64,000 bases of DNA from UBA7330 sp043554545 (GTDB taxonomy: Bacteria > Bacteroidota > Bacteroidia > Cytophagales > Cyclobacteriaceae). The translations under genes and the position numbers were made by a program. Where the stretch lies: the NCBI GenBank assembly GCA_043554545.1, contig CP121337.1:4808945-4872944 (forward strand), read 5' to 3'. Each line of letters starts with the position of its first letter. The first letter of the stretch is position 1. The notes beneath the pieces were generated by a model. The model ran no database searches and was not told where the DNA came from. It saw only the letters and a program-made list of their open reading frames with translations. Shown in pieces: positions 1 to 9,193 of this stretch.

Positions 1-285
1 TTTGCGCTTAGCAAATTTCAAGGCATCCGCAGCAAAGTCAATATCTTTTTCCACTGCACGTGTAAGTGCGCAGATGACAGGCTCGCTAACTGCTTTTGAA
101 ATTTCTATGACAGAATTAAAGTCCATGGGACTGGAGATAGGAAAACCTGCCTCGATGATATCAACACCTAATTTTTCCAGCTCCTTGGCTATTTCAATTT
201 TTTCAGGGGTAGACAATTGACACCCCGGAACCTGTTCTCCGTCCCTAAGTGTGGTATCAAAAATATGTACTTTGTTGTCGTTCAT
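1..285 (-). CDS. leuA: 2-isopropylmalate synthase, N-terminal part (runs off the left edge)
   Basis: The minus strand from an ATG at 285 gives 95 codons without a stop up to the window edge. The start contains FDTTLRDGEQVPG at residues 9-21, the DRE-TIM metallolyase signature with the catalytic Arg14-Asp15 pair, followed by the family's EAGFPISSP strand. LeuA condenses 2-oxoisovalerate with acetyl-CoA in the first committed step of leucine synthesis. The rest of the gene lies to the left of the window. Citramalate synthase or homocitrate synthase share the fold, but the N-terminal wording fits LeuA best. Nothing in the short leader lets me name a regulator. Confidence 0.9.
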   Translation of the reverse strand, partial: MNDNKVHIFDTTLRDGEQVPGCQLSTPEKIEIAKELEKLGVDIIEAGFPISSPMDFNSVIEISKAVSEPVICALTRAVEKDIDFAADALKFAKRK

Positions 286-516
286 TGTCAAATTATTATG
301 CTCAAATGGGCAAACAGATCAGTTGAAATCTCTTCTCAATCATTGATCAATTAACTGATAGGTTTACAAACTCTTAATAATGGTATTTAAATGTAGGATT
401 TGGATGAATCAATGAGAAACCTAAATAAAAAATAAATATGAATCCTAAATCACCATTAGGAACTTAAAAGTCTATTAATATCGTTATATTAGTTAAATAA
501 TTGATTATTAATTACG
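286..516. other. Divergent intergenic region leuA / 517 gene
   Basis: AT-rich spacer between two divergently transcribed genes. It must hold both promoters, but I see no convincing match to the Bacteroidota promoter pair and no terminator hairpin. Confidence 0.4.
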
Positions 517-2064
517 ATGTCAAAAGATCATTCTGATCACCTATTTGTGTTGATTAAGTCCTTGAGTGGCAGTGAAAAACGCTATTTTAAATTAAAAAAC
601 ACAAGTTCGAATCAAGAAGACTTGAAGTATTTGAGACTTTTTGATGAGATAGCAAACAGGCATGACTTTGATGAGGAAAAGATCATAGCAAATAACGCAT
701 GGATTAAGCGTGCTCAGTTCAGCAATTTGAAAGCCCATTTATATCGCAAATTACTTCAAAGCCTGAAAGAATATTCAAGTACTACAAATGAAGACATTGC
801 CATTAGGGAGCAAATTGATCACATACAATTACTCTATGATCGAAGTTTGTATCAGCAAAGCATGCTGCTGATTAAAAAGGTCAAAAAGGCAATTCGTAAA
901 AGTGATAACCTCGAACTTCAATTGGAAGTGTTGAAATGGGAGAAAAATTTGTTGCCTTACTCACTCGGTAAAAATAGTTTGAGCAGGCTTCGACAAATAA
1001 TTGAAGAGACGAACAAGGTAAATGCACATATTACCCGCATCAATCTTTTGATGAACATCTCTGTGGAATTAAATACTATTTATTTAAAGCATGGTTATGT
1101 ACGGAGCAAGGAGGATTTTAATGAAGTAACAGAAATATTCAAGCAGCGGCTTCCTGGAAAAGAGGAAGAATTATTGTCCTTTCGGGAGAAACTATTGTGG
1201 TATGAAATTCATCAGGGTTATTATAGCTTCATTCAGGATTTTGAACCAATGTATAAATATGCACTCAAGTGGGTGAGTCTGTTTGAAAGTATACCCAACT
1301 CGACATATTATTTCGAGATGTATATCCGGGGCCTTAATCAATTATTGAATGCACAAGCCAGGTTAATCAAATATGAGGACTTTTCTAAGACTCACCGATT
1401 ACTTAGGTCACTTGCCAGGCACCGAATGATCAAATTAAATGAAAATCTTCAAATCAGGCTTTTCAAGTATACCTATGCTCATCAGTTTAATGAATATTTT
1501 CTTGTTGGTGATTTCGCTAAAGGAGTTGCCTTATTTAGGCGTATTTCTTATCAGATGGATCAATACATTCCCCTCTTAGATGTTCACTCCCAACTTATCA
1601 TGTTTTATAAGGTGGCATGCCTTTTCTTTGGTAATGGTGACTACAGCGATGCTTTAATATGGCTAAACAGAATTATTAATTATGATGATCGTGATATTAG
1701 GGAAGACATTCAGTCATTTACCAGGATACTAAATTTGATTACCCATTATGAATTAGGGAATAGGGATGTCATTGAATACTACCTGAGATCGACTTATCGA
1801 TTCTTACACAAAAAAGAGGACATGCATAAGTTTCAATATTTTATTCTGGACTTCATTAAAAACCTGACCCGGGACATTACAGAGAAGGAACTGATTTTGC
1901 GATTTGAAAGGCTTAGAGATAACCTACTGCCCCTGACTACCAGTCAATATGAAAAGCGCGCTTTTGTATATTTTGATATTATCGCGTGGTTAGAGAGTAA
2001 GATTCAAAGAAAAACGGTAGAGCAAGTCATTAAAGACCGTGTATTGGAGCTTCTTCCAGCTTAA
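517..2064 (+). CDS. Conserved hypothetical helical protein
   Basis: 515 residues, starting at an ATG after an AT-rich leader. No signal peptide and no membrane segment are visible, so it should be cytoplasmic. The sequence is almost entirely helix-forming, rich in Leu, Lys, Glu and Tyr, with spaced aromatic residues that suggest a degenerate TPR-like solenoid across residues 90-450. The N-terminus (HLFVLIKSLSGSEKRYFKL, residues 8-26) looks like a conserved cap. I do not recognise a catalytic motif. The gene stands alone and converges on the aminotransferase gene with a 1-bp gap. Role unknown. Confidence 0.75.
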   Translation: MSKDHSDHLFVLIKSLSGSEKRYFKLKNTSSNQEDLKYLRLFDEIANRHDFDEEKIIANNAWIKRAQFSNLKAHLYRKLLQSLKEYSSTTNEDIAIREQIDHIQLLYDRSLYQQSMLLIKKVKKAIRKSDNLELQLEVLKWEKNLLPYSLGKNSLSRLRQIIEETNKVNAHITRINLLMNISVELNTIYLKHGYVRSKEDFNEVTEIFKQRLPGKEEELLSFREKLLWYEIHQGYYSFIQDFEPMYKYALKWVSLFESIPNSTYYFEMYIRGLNQLLNAQARLIKYEDFSKTHRLLRSLARHRMIKLNENLQIRLFKYTYAHQFNEYFLVGDFAKGVALFRRISYQMDQYIPLLDVHSQLIMFYKVACLFFGNGDYSDALIWLNRIINYDDRDIREDIQSFTRILNLITHYELGNRDVIEYYLRSTYRFLHKKEDMHKFQYFILDFIKNLTRDITEKELILRFERLRDNLLPLTTSQYEKRAFVYFDIIAWLESKIQRKTVEQVIKDRVLELLPA

Positions 2065-2065
2065 T

Positions 2066-3373
2066 TCACGATTCACAATACTCAATGATACCCTCTTTTA
2101 TTCTTTTATAGGTTTCATCACGTATTCCTTCATCTTCTTCTAAAAGGGTCATTCTAAAGCCTTTCAAGTCTGAACAAAAAGATGAAATAGGGACCATGCA
2201 AACTTGTTTGGCTGCGAGAAGATAATACACAAAACGCTTATCAAGTGCCATTTCTGTGTTACTGTCCAACCAGCCATCAAGTAATGTAGCCACTTTTGGA
2301 TCTGATATCTTTAACTTTTGACCCGGTTTCAATACACCAGGCTTAAAGATCATGGTGTTGTAGAATGCTCCATTAGTGTCATTGAAAGTAATGTAGGAAA
2401 CATCACTAAAAACTTCAGACAAGTACTTGCTCCGCTCTCCAATGTGTTCATTTGTTTCTTTGATAAACCGATTATATCTGGGATCTTCCATGATCTTTGG
2501 AATTGCTACCTGAGGCAACTTGGTCGAGCTTACTTCAATCATTTTTGCATTGTCGATGGTCTGACACATTTTAGCAAATTCGGGATCTTTGTCTCGGTTG
2601 TAGTATTCTGCCCATCCACACCTTGCGCCTGGCCAGGGAAATTCCTTGGAAATTCCTTTGAGGCTTATCCCAGGTACGTCATCAATAATTTCTGCGAGTG
2701 TACAAGTTTCAGCATTGTTATAGATCAGGTTCATATAGATCTCATCACAAATAATGAAAAGATCAAATTCTTTTGCAATAGAAACCATCTTCTCCAGGAT
2801 TTCCTTCGGATATACCATCCCTGTAGGGTTATCCGGATTGATGATGATCATCCCGACAATGTTGGGATCCTTTTTTACTTTTTGATAAATATCATCTGTG
2901 TCAGGGTACCAAAAGTTTTCCGGATCTAACTTGTAAGTCATGGGGCCACTGTTGGCATGTGCTGCCTCAGCAGATGAATGAGTGGAATAAGCTGGGGAAG
3001 GTCCAATGACCCTGGATGAGGGAACCAGATACTGATAAATTTTACCTATTGCATCACCCAGTCCATTAAAAAATGTGATGTCGTCTGCAGATACCTTAAC
3101 GCCTCCCAGATTGCTGCATTTTTCTGCTAAATATTTTCTTGTTTCAAGTACTCCTTTTGAATGGCTGTAACTATAAGTGAGGTCTTCTTGTAGTAATCCC
3201 GCGATGATATCTTTCATCCAGGCTGGCATCTTCCTGTTTTTGGCAATAGGATCACCAATATTTTCCCATAGAATGGAATATCCAAGTTTTTCAAGTTGTT
3301 CAGCCTTCCGGACAATCCCACGGATTTCATAGGACAGTTCATCAGCACCCTCTCTAAGTAATTTCTGGCGCAT
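2066..3373 (-). CDS. PLP-dependent aminotransferase, class I/II
   Basis: 435 residues of fold-type I aminotransferase. Visible landmarks are NPDNPTG at 179-185 (Asn182 near PLP), CDEIY at 209-213 (Asp210 for the pyridine nitrogen), ISKEFPWPGARCGW at 241-254 (Lys243 forming the Schiff base, Arg251 near the phosphate). It should exchange amino groups between an amino acid and a 2-oxo acid in the cytosol. The family covers alanine, aspartate and aromatic substrates; the sequence alone does not settle which. It is a single gene, convergent with the hypothetical gene to the left and separated by 55 bp from the small exported protein upstream. Confidence 0.88.
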   Translation of the reverse strand: MRQKLLREGADELSYEIRGIVRKAEQLEKLGYSILWENIGDPIAKNRKMPAWMKDIIAGLLQEDLTYSYSHSKGVLETRKYLAEKCSNLGGVKVSADDITFFNGLGDAIGKIYQYLVPSSRVIGPSPAYSTHSSAEAAHANSGPMTYKLDPENFWYPDTDDIYQKVKKDPNIVGMIIINPDNPTGMVYPKEILEKMVSIAKEFDLFIICDEIYMNLIYNNAETCTLAEIIDDVPGISLKGISKEFPWPGARCGWAEYYNRDKDPEFAKMCQTIDNAKMIEVSSTKLPQVAIPKIMEDPRYNRFIKETNEHIGERSKYLSEVFSDVSYITFNDTNGAFYNTMIFKPGVLKPGQKLKISDPKVATLLDGWLDSNTEMALDKRFVYYLLAAKQVCMVPISSFCSDLKGFRMTLLEEDEGIRDETYKRIKEGIIEYCES

Positions 3374-3428
3374 GTGAAAAAATTAAGTCACGAAATTACT
3401 TGAAATGAAATTTGACTCAAAGATCCTT

Positions 3429-3878
3429 TCAATCTTCTTTTCTAAAAATGAATTTTCTAGAACGAGAATTACCACTGACAGTAACTGTTAATAAACCTCC
3501 ATTGAGTTGATAAGCGATTTTCTTTGGAAAATCCTGCCCCTCATTTTCACACATGAAACCATTACTTCCAGCTCTGGTTATCCTAAAAGTAGTTGGTTCG
3601 GCAGTTTGTGTCACCCGTGTAGTATACACTAAACCTCTCTTACCTTTCGATATAGATAAACGTTCAACAAAAACGGTATCTCCCTCACTGAGCATCACCC
3701 CAATTCCTGTTAAAGTCTCCGAATTAGACTCCCATTTCTCAAATGCCTGAGCGTCTCCCTGTACATCTACCCGATTCCATTTTCCTTCAAGCCAATTCAG
3801 TTTTTGAGGATCATTTCTTTGTGAATAACCTATAAGCGATAAGTGGAGAATAAAGATCAATAGCCAGTATCTTTTCAT
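3429..3878 (-). CDS. Small exported protein, DUF6265-like
   Basis: 149 residues with a clear signal peptide (hydrophobic residues 4-16, cleavage likely after YSQ). The mature part begins with NWLEGKWNRV and alternates short beta strands, as expected for a lipocalin-like DUF6265 domain. The molecular role of that family is not established. Its ATG overlaps the stop of the upstream BCCT transporter gene by 4 bp (ATGA), so the two are translationally coupled. That pairing is the only hint about role, and it may only reflect shared expression. Confidence 0.7.
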   Translation of the reverse strand: MKRYWLLIFILHLSLIGYSQRNDPQKLNWLEGKWNRVDVQGDAQAFEKWESNSETLTGIGVMLSEGDTVFVERLSISKGKRGLVYTTRVTQTAEPTTFRITRAGSNGFMCENEGQDFPKKIAYQLNGGLLTVTVSGNSRSRKFIFRKED

Positions 3879-5404
3879 TCGTTCAATTTACGATAATCAG
3901 GGGAAATGATCAGCATCTTAATGGCTCCTGCCATGATGAATAGTAGGATAAATAAAGCTGGGAAACCACCTAAAACTGAAATGATTTTTATTCCATCTAT
4001 TCCGGCATAGGTGATCATCACCCAAGCAATAACCGCGATAATTATACCCCAAATTACTTTAATTCCGATTGGAGACTCCGGATGATCAGGGGTAATCCCT
4101 TTTGTGCAAATCCCACTCATTGCAGAAGTATTTGAATCCGCTGCAGTCACATAGGAGATAAAGGTTGCGATCAAGAAAATGGCTCCGATGACAACGTGGA
4201 ATGGCATCTTTTCAATAAGGGCATATATAGCGGATTCAGGACCGTTTGCCTGCATCAGTTTATAGATTTCACCACCTAGTTGAATATCTGAATGTAGCGC
4301 ATTACCACTAAAAATCACGATCCAAATACTTCCAAAAAGAGCAGGCAGGAGCAGGTTGACATGTATGTACTGTTTGATGGTATACCCTACTGAGATCCTA
4401 CCCAGAAAAAGTGCGGTAATTGGAGTCCAGGCTAGCCAATTAGCCCAATTGAAAACAGTCCAACTTTGGAACCAGTCTTTGCCCAAATGATTATCCCAGT
4501 TGACACTATGGGGTAAAAAGGTTGAAACAAATTGCAGACCGCCACTTCCGGTGATATTAATAAGATCTTCGAGTGGGCTGAATAGCAGAAATATTAGCGC
4601 GATGAGAAAAAAGATCCTTACGTTATAATCTGATAAGATACGGATGCCTTTCATCAGGCCACTTGCAGCAGAAATGATGAATGTTATGACAATCGTACTT
4701 CCTATTATCCCCATAACCCACTGATTTCTGGAGATATCAAAGAGATTGCTTAAACCACCTGCTAAGGTTAATATTCCAGCGCCCAATGAAGCTGACATTC
4801 CTGCTATCAGTGCATAAAGGCAAATAATATCTGTTGCTGTTCCAATAGGCCCTTGGGCATATTTTCCAAATATGGGGTAGACCAATGACCCCACCTGGAA
4901 AGGTTGCTTAAGATTATAGTAGGAGATAGCGAATACCAAACCGGCAATTGTATATATCCCATAGGGAGTTATTGTCCAGTGCATGAGCATGGCGGACATC
5001 GCAAAATTCCTGGCTTCCTTACTTCCAGCAACCAAATTCAATGCTTCAGGGGGATTATTGAGGTGCATTAGGGGCTCAGCAGTACCCCAAAACAGCAAGC
5101 CGGTAGCAATTGTAGTACAAATGGTTATTGAAAACCATTTCCACTTTGTCAATATGGGTTTTGCATTTTTACCACCAATTTTTATGCTGGAGATGGGTGA
5201 AAAATAGATGATGCCCAATAGGAGTAAAACGAGGACGGCACTCCAACTAAAGAGCCAGCTAAAATGTGTCAGAATCCAGGAATTGATGGATTGCATGAAT
5301 GCAAGAAACTGGGTCTTTCTGGAAATGCTAAAAAGAATCGTTAAGGAGAGTAATACAAACGGAGGCCAAAATTTAATATGATGAAGTCTGTTTAATAAAT
5401 ACAT
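3875..5404 (-). CDS. BCCT family betaine/choline/carnitine-type transporter
   Basis: 509 residues with about twelve hydrophobic membrane segments. Two hallmarks of the betaine/choline/carnitine transporter family are readable: GLLFWGTAEPLMH around residues 102-114 and the Trp-rich stretch NWANWLAWTPITALFLGRIS around 318-337. Such carriers import quaternary ammonium compounds driven by sodium or proton gradients, usually for osmoprotection or as nutrients. The N-terminus is short, and I see no long osmosensing C-terminal extension of the BetP type. The substrate cannot be read from sequence. It is the first gene of a two-gene unit with the DUF6265-like gene. Confidence 0.9.
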   Translation of the reverse strand: MYLLNRLHHIKFWPPFVLLSLTILFSISRKTQFLAFMQSINSWILTHFSWLFSWSAVLVLLLLGIIYFSPISSIKIGGKNAKPILTKWKWFSITICTTIATGLLFWGTAEPLMHLNNPPEALNLVAGSKEARNFAMSAMLMHWTITPYGIYTIAGLVFAISYYNLKQPFQVGSLVYPIFGKYAQGPIGTATDIICLYALIAGMSASLGAGILTLAGGLSNLFDISRNQWVMGIIGSTIVITFIISAASGLMKGIRILSDYNVRIFFLIALIFLLFSPLEDLINITGSGGLQFVSTFLPHSVNWDNHLGKDWFQSWTVFNWANWLAWTPITALFLGRISVGYTIKQYIHVNLLLPALFGSIWIVIFSGNALHSDIQLGGEIYKLMQANGPESAIYALIEKMPFHVVIGAIFLIATFISYVTAADSNTSAMSGICTKGITPDHPESPIGIKVIWGIIIAVIAWVMITYAGIDGIKIISVLGGFPALFILLFIMAGAIKMLIISPDYRKLNE

Positions 5405-5724
5405 GGCTTTCTTAATACTGCACTGAGGTTCGTTCCAACATGTTTTTGAGAGCTATATGGTCCAGGTAAGCTGTTTAAAGTTTTGAATTTTGAAAAATAC
5501 AGGAATGATTTTCTGCAGAAGTTAACTTATGTATCCTTGTGAGGATAAGTATAGTTCTCGTCGTATATAGTATAGTCCGGTACATCTGTTTTAAAAAGTA
5601 CAGAATTCAATGTTCATTTTATGTTTGTCCAAATTAACCCGATACCTTAAAAGTATGGATTCAAAATTATTTCTGTTGATCATTCTGGATATAAATAGTA
5701 AAAAATGATTTATATATTTGACCT
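5405..5724. other. Intergenic region between divergent transporter genes
   Basis: 320 bp without a gene. A TATATTTG at 5713-5720 matches the Bacteroidota -7 consensus TAnnTTTG, but it lies only a few bases before the downstream ATG and has no good -33 partner, so I do not call it. No hairpin terminator is needed or seen between divergent genes. Confidence 0.35.
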
Positions 5725-7095
5725 ATGTCAAAGAACCGATTTTCTGAGGACCTAGCTGCAATATTTGTAGGATCTATCATTCTTATTGTTTCCTTAATCA
5801 CATTTGTCTTGATTCCAAGTGTTTCAACAACAGGTGCTGAAACGATACTTTCTACTTTCCTGAATCAATCAGTCACTAAGTTGACCAGTTGGGATATGAA
5901 TCCTTTAAACACTTTTTATGGTAAAGGGAAGACCATAACGGATTACCTGTTAAGCCTTGGTTCATTATTCTTAGTCCTTGCAGTTCTTTTTGGTACGATG
6001 GTAAAGTTATTAGGAGAATCAGCTAGCAAGTTTATTAAGGGGTTCCTACTTGTGTTTTTAGTGGGTCTAATTGCCTATGTTTTGGCTGCGCAAATCCATT
6101 TTAAAGCTATCGGTCTTGGGTATGCACTTTGGGCCATTGTCTTGGGAATGGTAATTAGTAATTCTTTTGGGATACCGGATTGGTTGAGAGGTGCATTAAA
6201 ACATGAATTGTTTATAAAAGCAGGTTTAGTCTTATTGGGAGCGGAGGTGCTTTTTGGGAAGATTTTGGCAATAGGAGTTCCAGGGCTATTTGTTGCATGG
6301 GTGGTTACCCCAATTGTTTTGGTTTCAACCTTCTGGTTTGGGCAGCGTATTTTAAAAATTTCGTCTAAAACTTTGAATATTACCATTAGTGCAGACATGT
6401 CGGTGTGTGGGGTTTCTGCAGCCATTGCAACCGCTGCAGCCTGTAAGGCAAAAAAGGAGGAACTAACAACTGCTATTGGTCTTTCTATGGTTTTTACCTC
6501 AGTGATGATGGTGGCCTTGCCAGCCTTTATCAAAGCCGTTGGAATGCCTGAGGTCCTGGGTGGAGCCTGGTTAGGCGGAACAATTGACGCCACAGGTGCT
6601 GTAGTTGCCGCTGGAGCATTTCTTGGCGACAAGGCATTGAATGTAGCGGCTACCATCAAAATGATTCAAAACATACTAATTGGAGTAATTGCATTTGCTA
6701 TTGCTGTATATTGGACTGCTCGTGTGGATCAGACACCAGGCAAGACTGTTTCAGCCAGTGAGATATGGCTTAGGTTTCCAAAGTTCATATTAGGGTTTGT
6801 TGGTGCCTCATTGCTTTTTTCATTCTTACATCAATATTTACAAGCAGATGTAGCTTCAGAGTTGATTGAAAAGGGCGTCTATAGTTATACAAAAAACATG
6901 AGAGGATGGCTTTTCTGTCTGGCCTTTACAAGTATTGGCCTTTCTACAAATTTTAAAGAACTCAGGGCTCAGTTTTCAGGTGGAAAACCATTGATTTTGT
7001 ATGTGTGTGGTCAACTACTGAATTTGATCTTGACACTCTTTATGGCTTGGCTTATGTTTTATGTTGTGTTTCCAGAAATCACTTCTGCGATATGA
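5725..7095 (+). CDS. YeiH/UPF0324 family putative sulfate exporter
   Basis: 456 residues with about eleven membrane segments. The run HELFIKAGLVLLGAEVLFGK (about 160-179) and the stretch SADMSVCGVSAAIATAAACK (about 222-241) are characteristic of the YeiH/UPF0324 family, often annotated as putative sulfate exporters. It acts in the inner membrane. True substrate is uncertain in the family. The start ATG is followed by a polar N-terminus and then the first membrane helix. Its stop TGA overlaps the ATG of the small downstream gene. Confidence 0.85.
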   Translation: MSKNRFSEDLAAIFVGSIILIVSLITFVLIPSVSTTGAETILSTFLNQSVTKLTSWDMNPLNTFYGKGKTITDYLLSLGSLFLVLAVLFGTMVKLLGESASKFIKGFLLVFLVGLIAYVLAAQIHFKAIGLGYALWAIVLGMVISNSFGIPDWLRGALKHELFIKAGLVLLGAEVLFGKILAIGVPGLFVAWVVTPIVLVSTFWFGQRILKISSKTLNITISADMSVCGVSAAIATAAACKAKKEELTTAIGLSMVFTSVMMVALPAFIKAVGMPEVLGGAWLGGTIDATGAVVAAGAFLGDKALNVAATIKMIQNILIGVIAFAIAVYWTARVDQTPGKTVSASEIWLRFPKFILGFVGASLLFSFLHQYLQADVASELIEKGVYSYTKNMRGWLFCLAFTSIGLSTNFKELRAQFSGGKPLILYVCGQLLNLILTLFMAWLMFYVVFPEITSAI

Positions 7096-7307
7096 TCAGG
7101 GGATTTAAGCAAGTAGCTATGCTAATCGCATTGATCTTTGTTGCAAGAATTTTTGCGCTATGGGTTACTGTCCATTCATCACACCTCCATCAGGTGGTGG
7201 AGCGGGAATTTGACCCTGCTATCATGTTTTATACTGAAAGTGATGATGTCTTAAAAGCTGAGAAGCAGGTTAATCGGCAAATTAAAGAAATTAAGCCACC
7301 ATCTTGA
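7092..7307 (+). CDS. Small single-pass membrane protein
   Basis: 71 residues from an ATG that overlaps the TGA of the YeiH-type gene (ATGA), so translation is probably coupled. Residues 8-22 form one hydrophobic helix, followed by a polar acidic-basic tail. An upstream in-frame start exists inside the transporter gene, but the coupled ATG is more credible. I do not recognise the family. The last 17 bp overlap the end of the convergent DsbA-like gene. It could be an accessory subunit of the transporter, but that rests on position only. Confidence 0.6.
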   Translation: MIRGFKQVAMLIALIFVARIFALWVTVHSSHLHQVVEREFDPAIMFYTESDDVLKAEKQVNRQIKEIKPPS

Positions 7308-7926
7308 TGGCTTTTTCAAGTGAGGTCTCAAGTGTTTCTAACGTAGCATACCCGTTACTCAGCAAATAATATTTTTGTCCGGAACGATAGACCACAGTCG
7401 GGAATCCCTGAACCCCTGACTCTTTGACCCAGGCAAATTCTTCCTGAACATTCTGTTTAATTTCATTTGAGTGAAAGCGCTCCATAAATAATTTTTCATC
7501 CAGACCATGTTTGATGGCTAAATCCTTATACAGAGATTCATCGTTGTAGTCTTTCCCATCCTTAAAATGCGCCTTTTGCAATGAATTGGCATATGCTATT
7601 CCTTTTTCAGGGATAAAAGTCCTGAAAGTGATCAGTGCTCTGCAGGGAGGTTCTGAATCAGTTAACGCTGTGCCATTTTCTAAAAAAGTTTGCTTATAGG
7701 ATTCTCCAAAAGTTACACCGGTAGTAATTTCAAGTTTTTCATGAGCGCCTTTGATATAGTCTGCTATTTTAGCGTACGGGGCAACTCTTTCGCCTGTTAC
7801 CATTCCACCTGCGACCGCAACAAATTCATAATTTGAAGCATGTTTTTTGCTGAATTCCAGCATATTATCGCTAAAACCGTAGCACCACCCACAAAGCGGG
7901 TCGAAAATATAGAGAATCTGATTCAC
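7291..7926 (-). CDS. DsbA/FrnE-like thioredoxin-fold protein
   Basis: 211 residues beginning directly with a thioredoxin strand and the active site FDPLCGWCYGF (Cys12, Cys15). The central helical insertion and the late GVQGFPTVV cis-proline loop (about 171-179) match the FrnE-like branch of the DsbA family. No signal peptide is present, so it is a cytosolic thiol oxidoreductase or isomerase rather than a periplasmic DsbA. Monocistronic; converges on the small membrane gene. Confidence 0.85.
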   Translation of the reverse strand: MNQILYIFDPLCGWCYGFSDNMLEFSKKHASNYEFVAVAGGMVTGERVAPYAKIADYIKGAHEKLEITTGVTFGESYKQTFLENGTALTDSEPPCRALITFRTFIPEKGIAYANSLQKAHFKDGKDYNDESLYKDLAIKHGLDEKLFMERFHSNEIKQNVQEEFAWVKESGVQGFPTVVYRSGQKYYLLSNGYATLETLETSLEKAIKMVA

Positions 7927-8038
7927 TGAACAATATTATTAATTTCTGAATAAAGTTAGAATTCTCCAGCTAGTAAAATAGTTCCCTGAAGAAGAATTTT
8001 AGGGGATTTAAATTTTTGAGAACTGTCTGGAAACTAAG

Positions 8039-8428
8039 ATGTTAGAGTCAGAATCTTTTGATAATTTTACATGGACTAAGTATACGGAAAATAAAAACAT
8101 GGATCGTAGTATTATCTCAGCACTTGAGAAGGTGAGTGAAGGCGATAAGGAGTTTATGAGAGAACTATCAGCTGCTTTTGTTAATAATTTTAAAGAATTT
8201 TCAACTGGAATTAATGTTGCTATAGATGAAAAAAATCTTTCTACATTCAAATTAATTGTTCATAAGATCAAGCCATCATTTTTAACAATTGGACTCAACA
8301 AAAAATTTGAAGAACTAGAAACATTTGGTAAAAGCCTGGATCTTAAGTCAGCTTCAGAAATTGAAGAGTTTAAATCCTGGGTAGCAAGCATAACAAAGGA
8401 AACAATAGATACACTGTCTGGCTTATAG
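8039..8428 (+). CDS. Hpt-domain-like histidine phosphotransfer protein
   Basis: 129 residues, all helical. The helix KLIVHKIKPSFLTIGL (71-86) has the arrangement of an Hpt phosphorylation helix (H-x-[LI]-K-x-S), which would make His75 the phosphate acceptor. Hpt proteins relay phosphate between hybrid kinases and response regulators. No kinase or regulator gene is next to it, so it would be an orphan relay. A second possible start is the ATG at 8099; the domain is complete from either. The last 6 bp overlap the convergent neighbour. Confidence 0.65.
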   Translation: MLESESFDNFTWTKYTENKNMDRSIISALEKVSEGDKEFMRELSAAFVNNFKEFSTGINVAIDEKNLSTFKLIVHKIKPSFLTIGLNKKFEELETFGKSLDLKSASEIEEFKSWVASITKETIDTLSGL

Positions 8429-9076
8429 ACTGGAGCGTAAATCCAGGAGTTTGTCAAGCGTAAGTATTTCTTTATCTAAAATAGTAGAGTCAGCACCTAT
8501 TTCTATGGCGTTGTATTTCCAACCATCATGATATTGTGAAGGCTCAATATTTTTAATTGGTATGCCTTGCTTGATCAATGTATAGGCAACGATCAGGAGG
8601 TCTTCCTTTTTTATGCTATCGCCATAAAAAATTGAATTTGACTCATATGAGGTCATTTGTTTGTCGACAGGTCGTTCGTGAATATAAAACCCTAAATCCC
8701 TAAGCGCATAAACTCTATTGCCATCAGGTGGATGCACGTAGTATCTGATAATTATATCAGTGCGGGGTTTATCAGGTTTTAATTGATTTAATATAGTTGT
8801 TTGATACTTGACATTTAATGAGTCAAAAAAATCTCCAGCAGATTGAATATTGTTGATTTCTGGAGTTTTTTCTGATTCTTTAACTGGCTCAGAACTGCTC
8901 TCTGGTTTATCCGAAGGGGTAACAGCAGAAATTGAATGTCCCGGAGGCGTATCTGGGACTTCCCCATGAGCTTCTGGAGTGTAACTTGGGAATATAAATT
9001 CAAGAACAAATAGTAGGCCAAATAAAGCTGCCAGAATTAGTAAATATTCCCAATGAAAGCGTGTGTCTTGGCTCAT
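8423..9076 (-). CDS. Membrane-anchored hypothetical protein
   Basis: 217 residues. One membrane helix at 11-29 is followed by a Pro/Ser/Glu-rich linker (35-75) and a globular domain from about 77 that contains DIIIRYYVHPPDGNRVYALR. The layout is a cytosolic or periplasmic domain tethered to the membrane by a flexible stalk. I do not recognise the globular domain. It lies between the secDF gene upstream on the same strand and the convergent Hpt-like gene, beyond the secDF terminator, so it probably has its own promoter. Confidence 0.65.
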   Translation of the reverse strand: MSQDTRFHWEYLLILAALFGLLFVLEFIFPSYTPEAHGEVPDTPPGHSISAVTPSDKPESSSEPVKESEKTPEINNIQSAGDFFDSLNVKYQTTILNQLKPDKPRTDIIIRYYVHPPDGNRVYALRDLGFYIHERPVDKQMTSYESNSIFYGDSIKKEDLLIVAYTLIKQGIPIKNIEPSQYHDGWKYNAIEIGADSTILDKEILTLDKLLDLRSSL

Positions 9077-9128
9077 TTAAGTTATCTGATATGATCATTA
9101 AATTTAGAGAATTCTAATGAAATGGCAT

Positions 9129-9170
9129 AAAAAAAGGGGAACTGTTGGTATATAACGATCCCCTTTTTTT
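9129..9170 (-). terminator. Rho-independent terminator after secDF
   Basis: A 12-bp stem (AAAAAAAGGGGA at 9129-9140 against TCCCCTTTTTTT at 9159-9170) encloses an 18-nt loop. Read on the minus strand it follows the secDF stop closely and ends in a U-run. The symmetric A/T ends would also allow function on the plus strand. Confidence 0.85.
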
Positions 9171-9193
9171 CTAAAGGCACTTCCTCTTAGCTA

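Noticed and set aside
5713..5720. TATATTTG as a promoter element before the YeiH-type gene
   Set aside because: Too close to the start codon and without a suitable upstream partner; could be chance in AT-rich sequence.
6075..6659. Long minus-strand frame opposite the YeiH-type gene
   Set aside because: Antisense shadow of a gene with a clear family signature.
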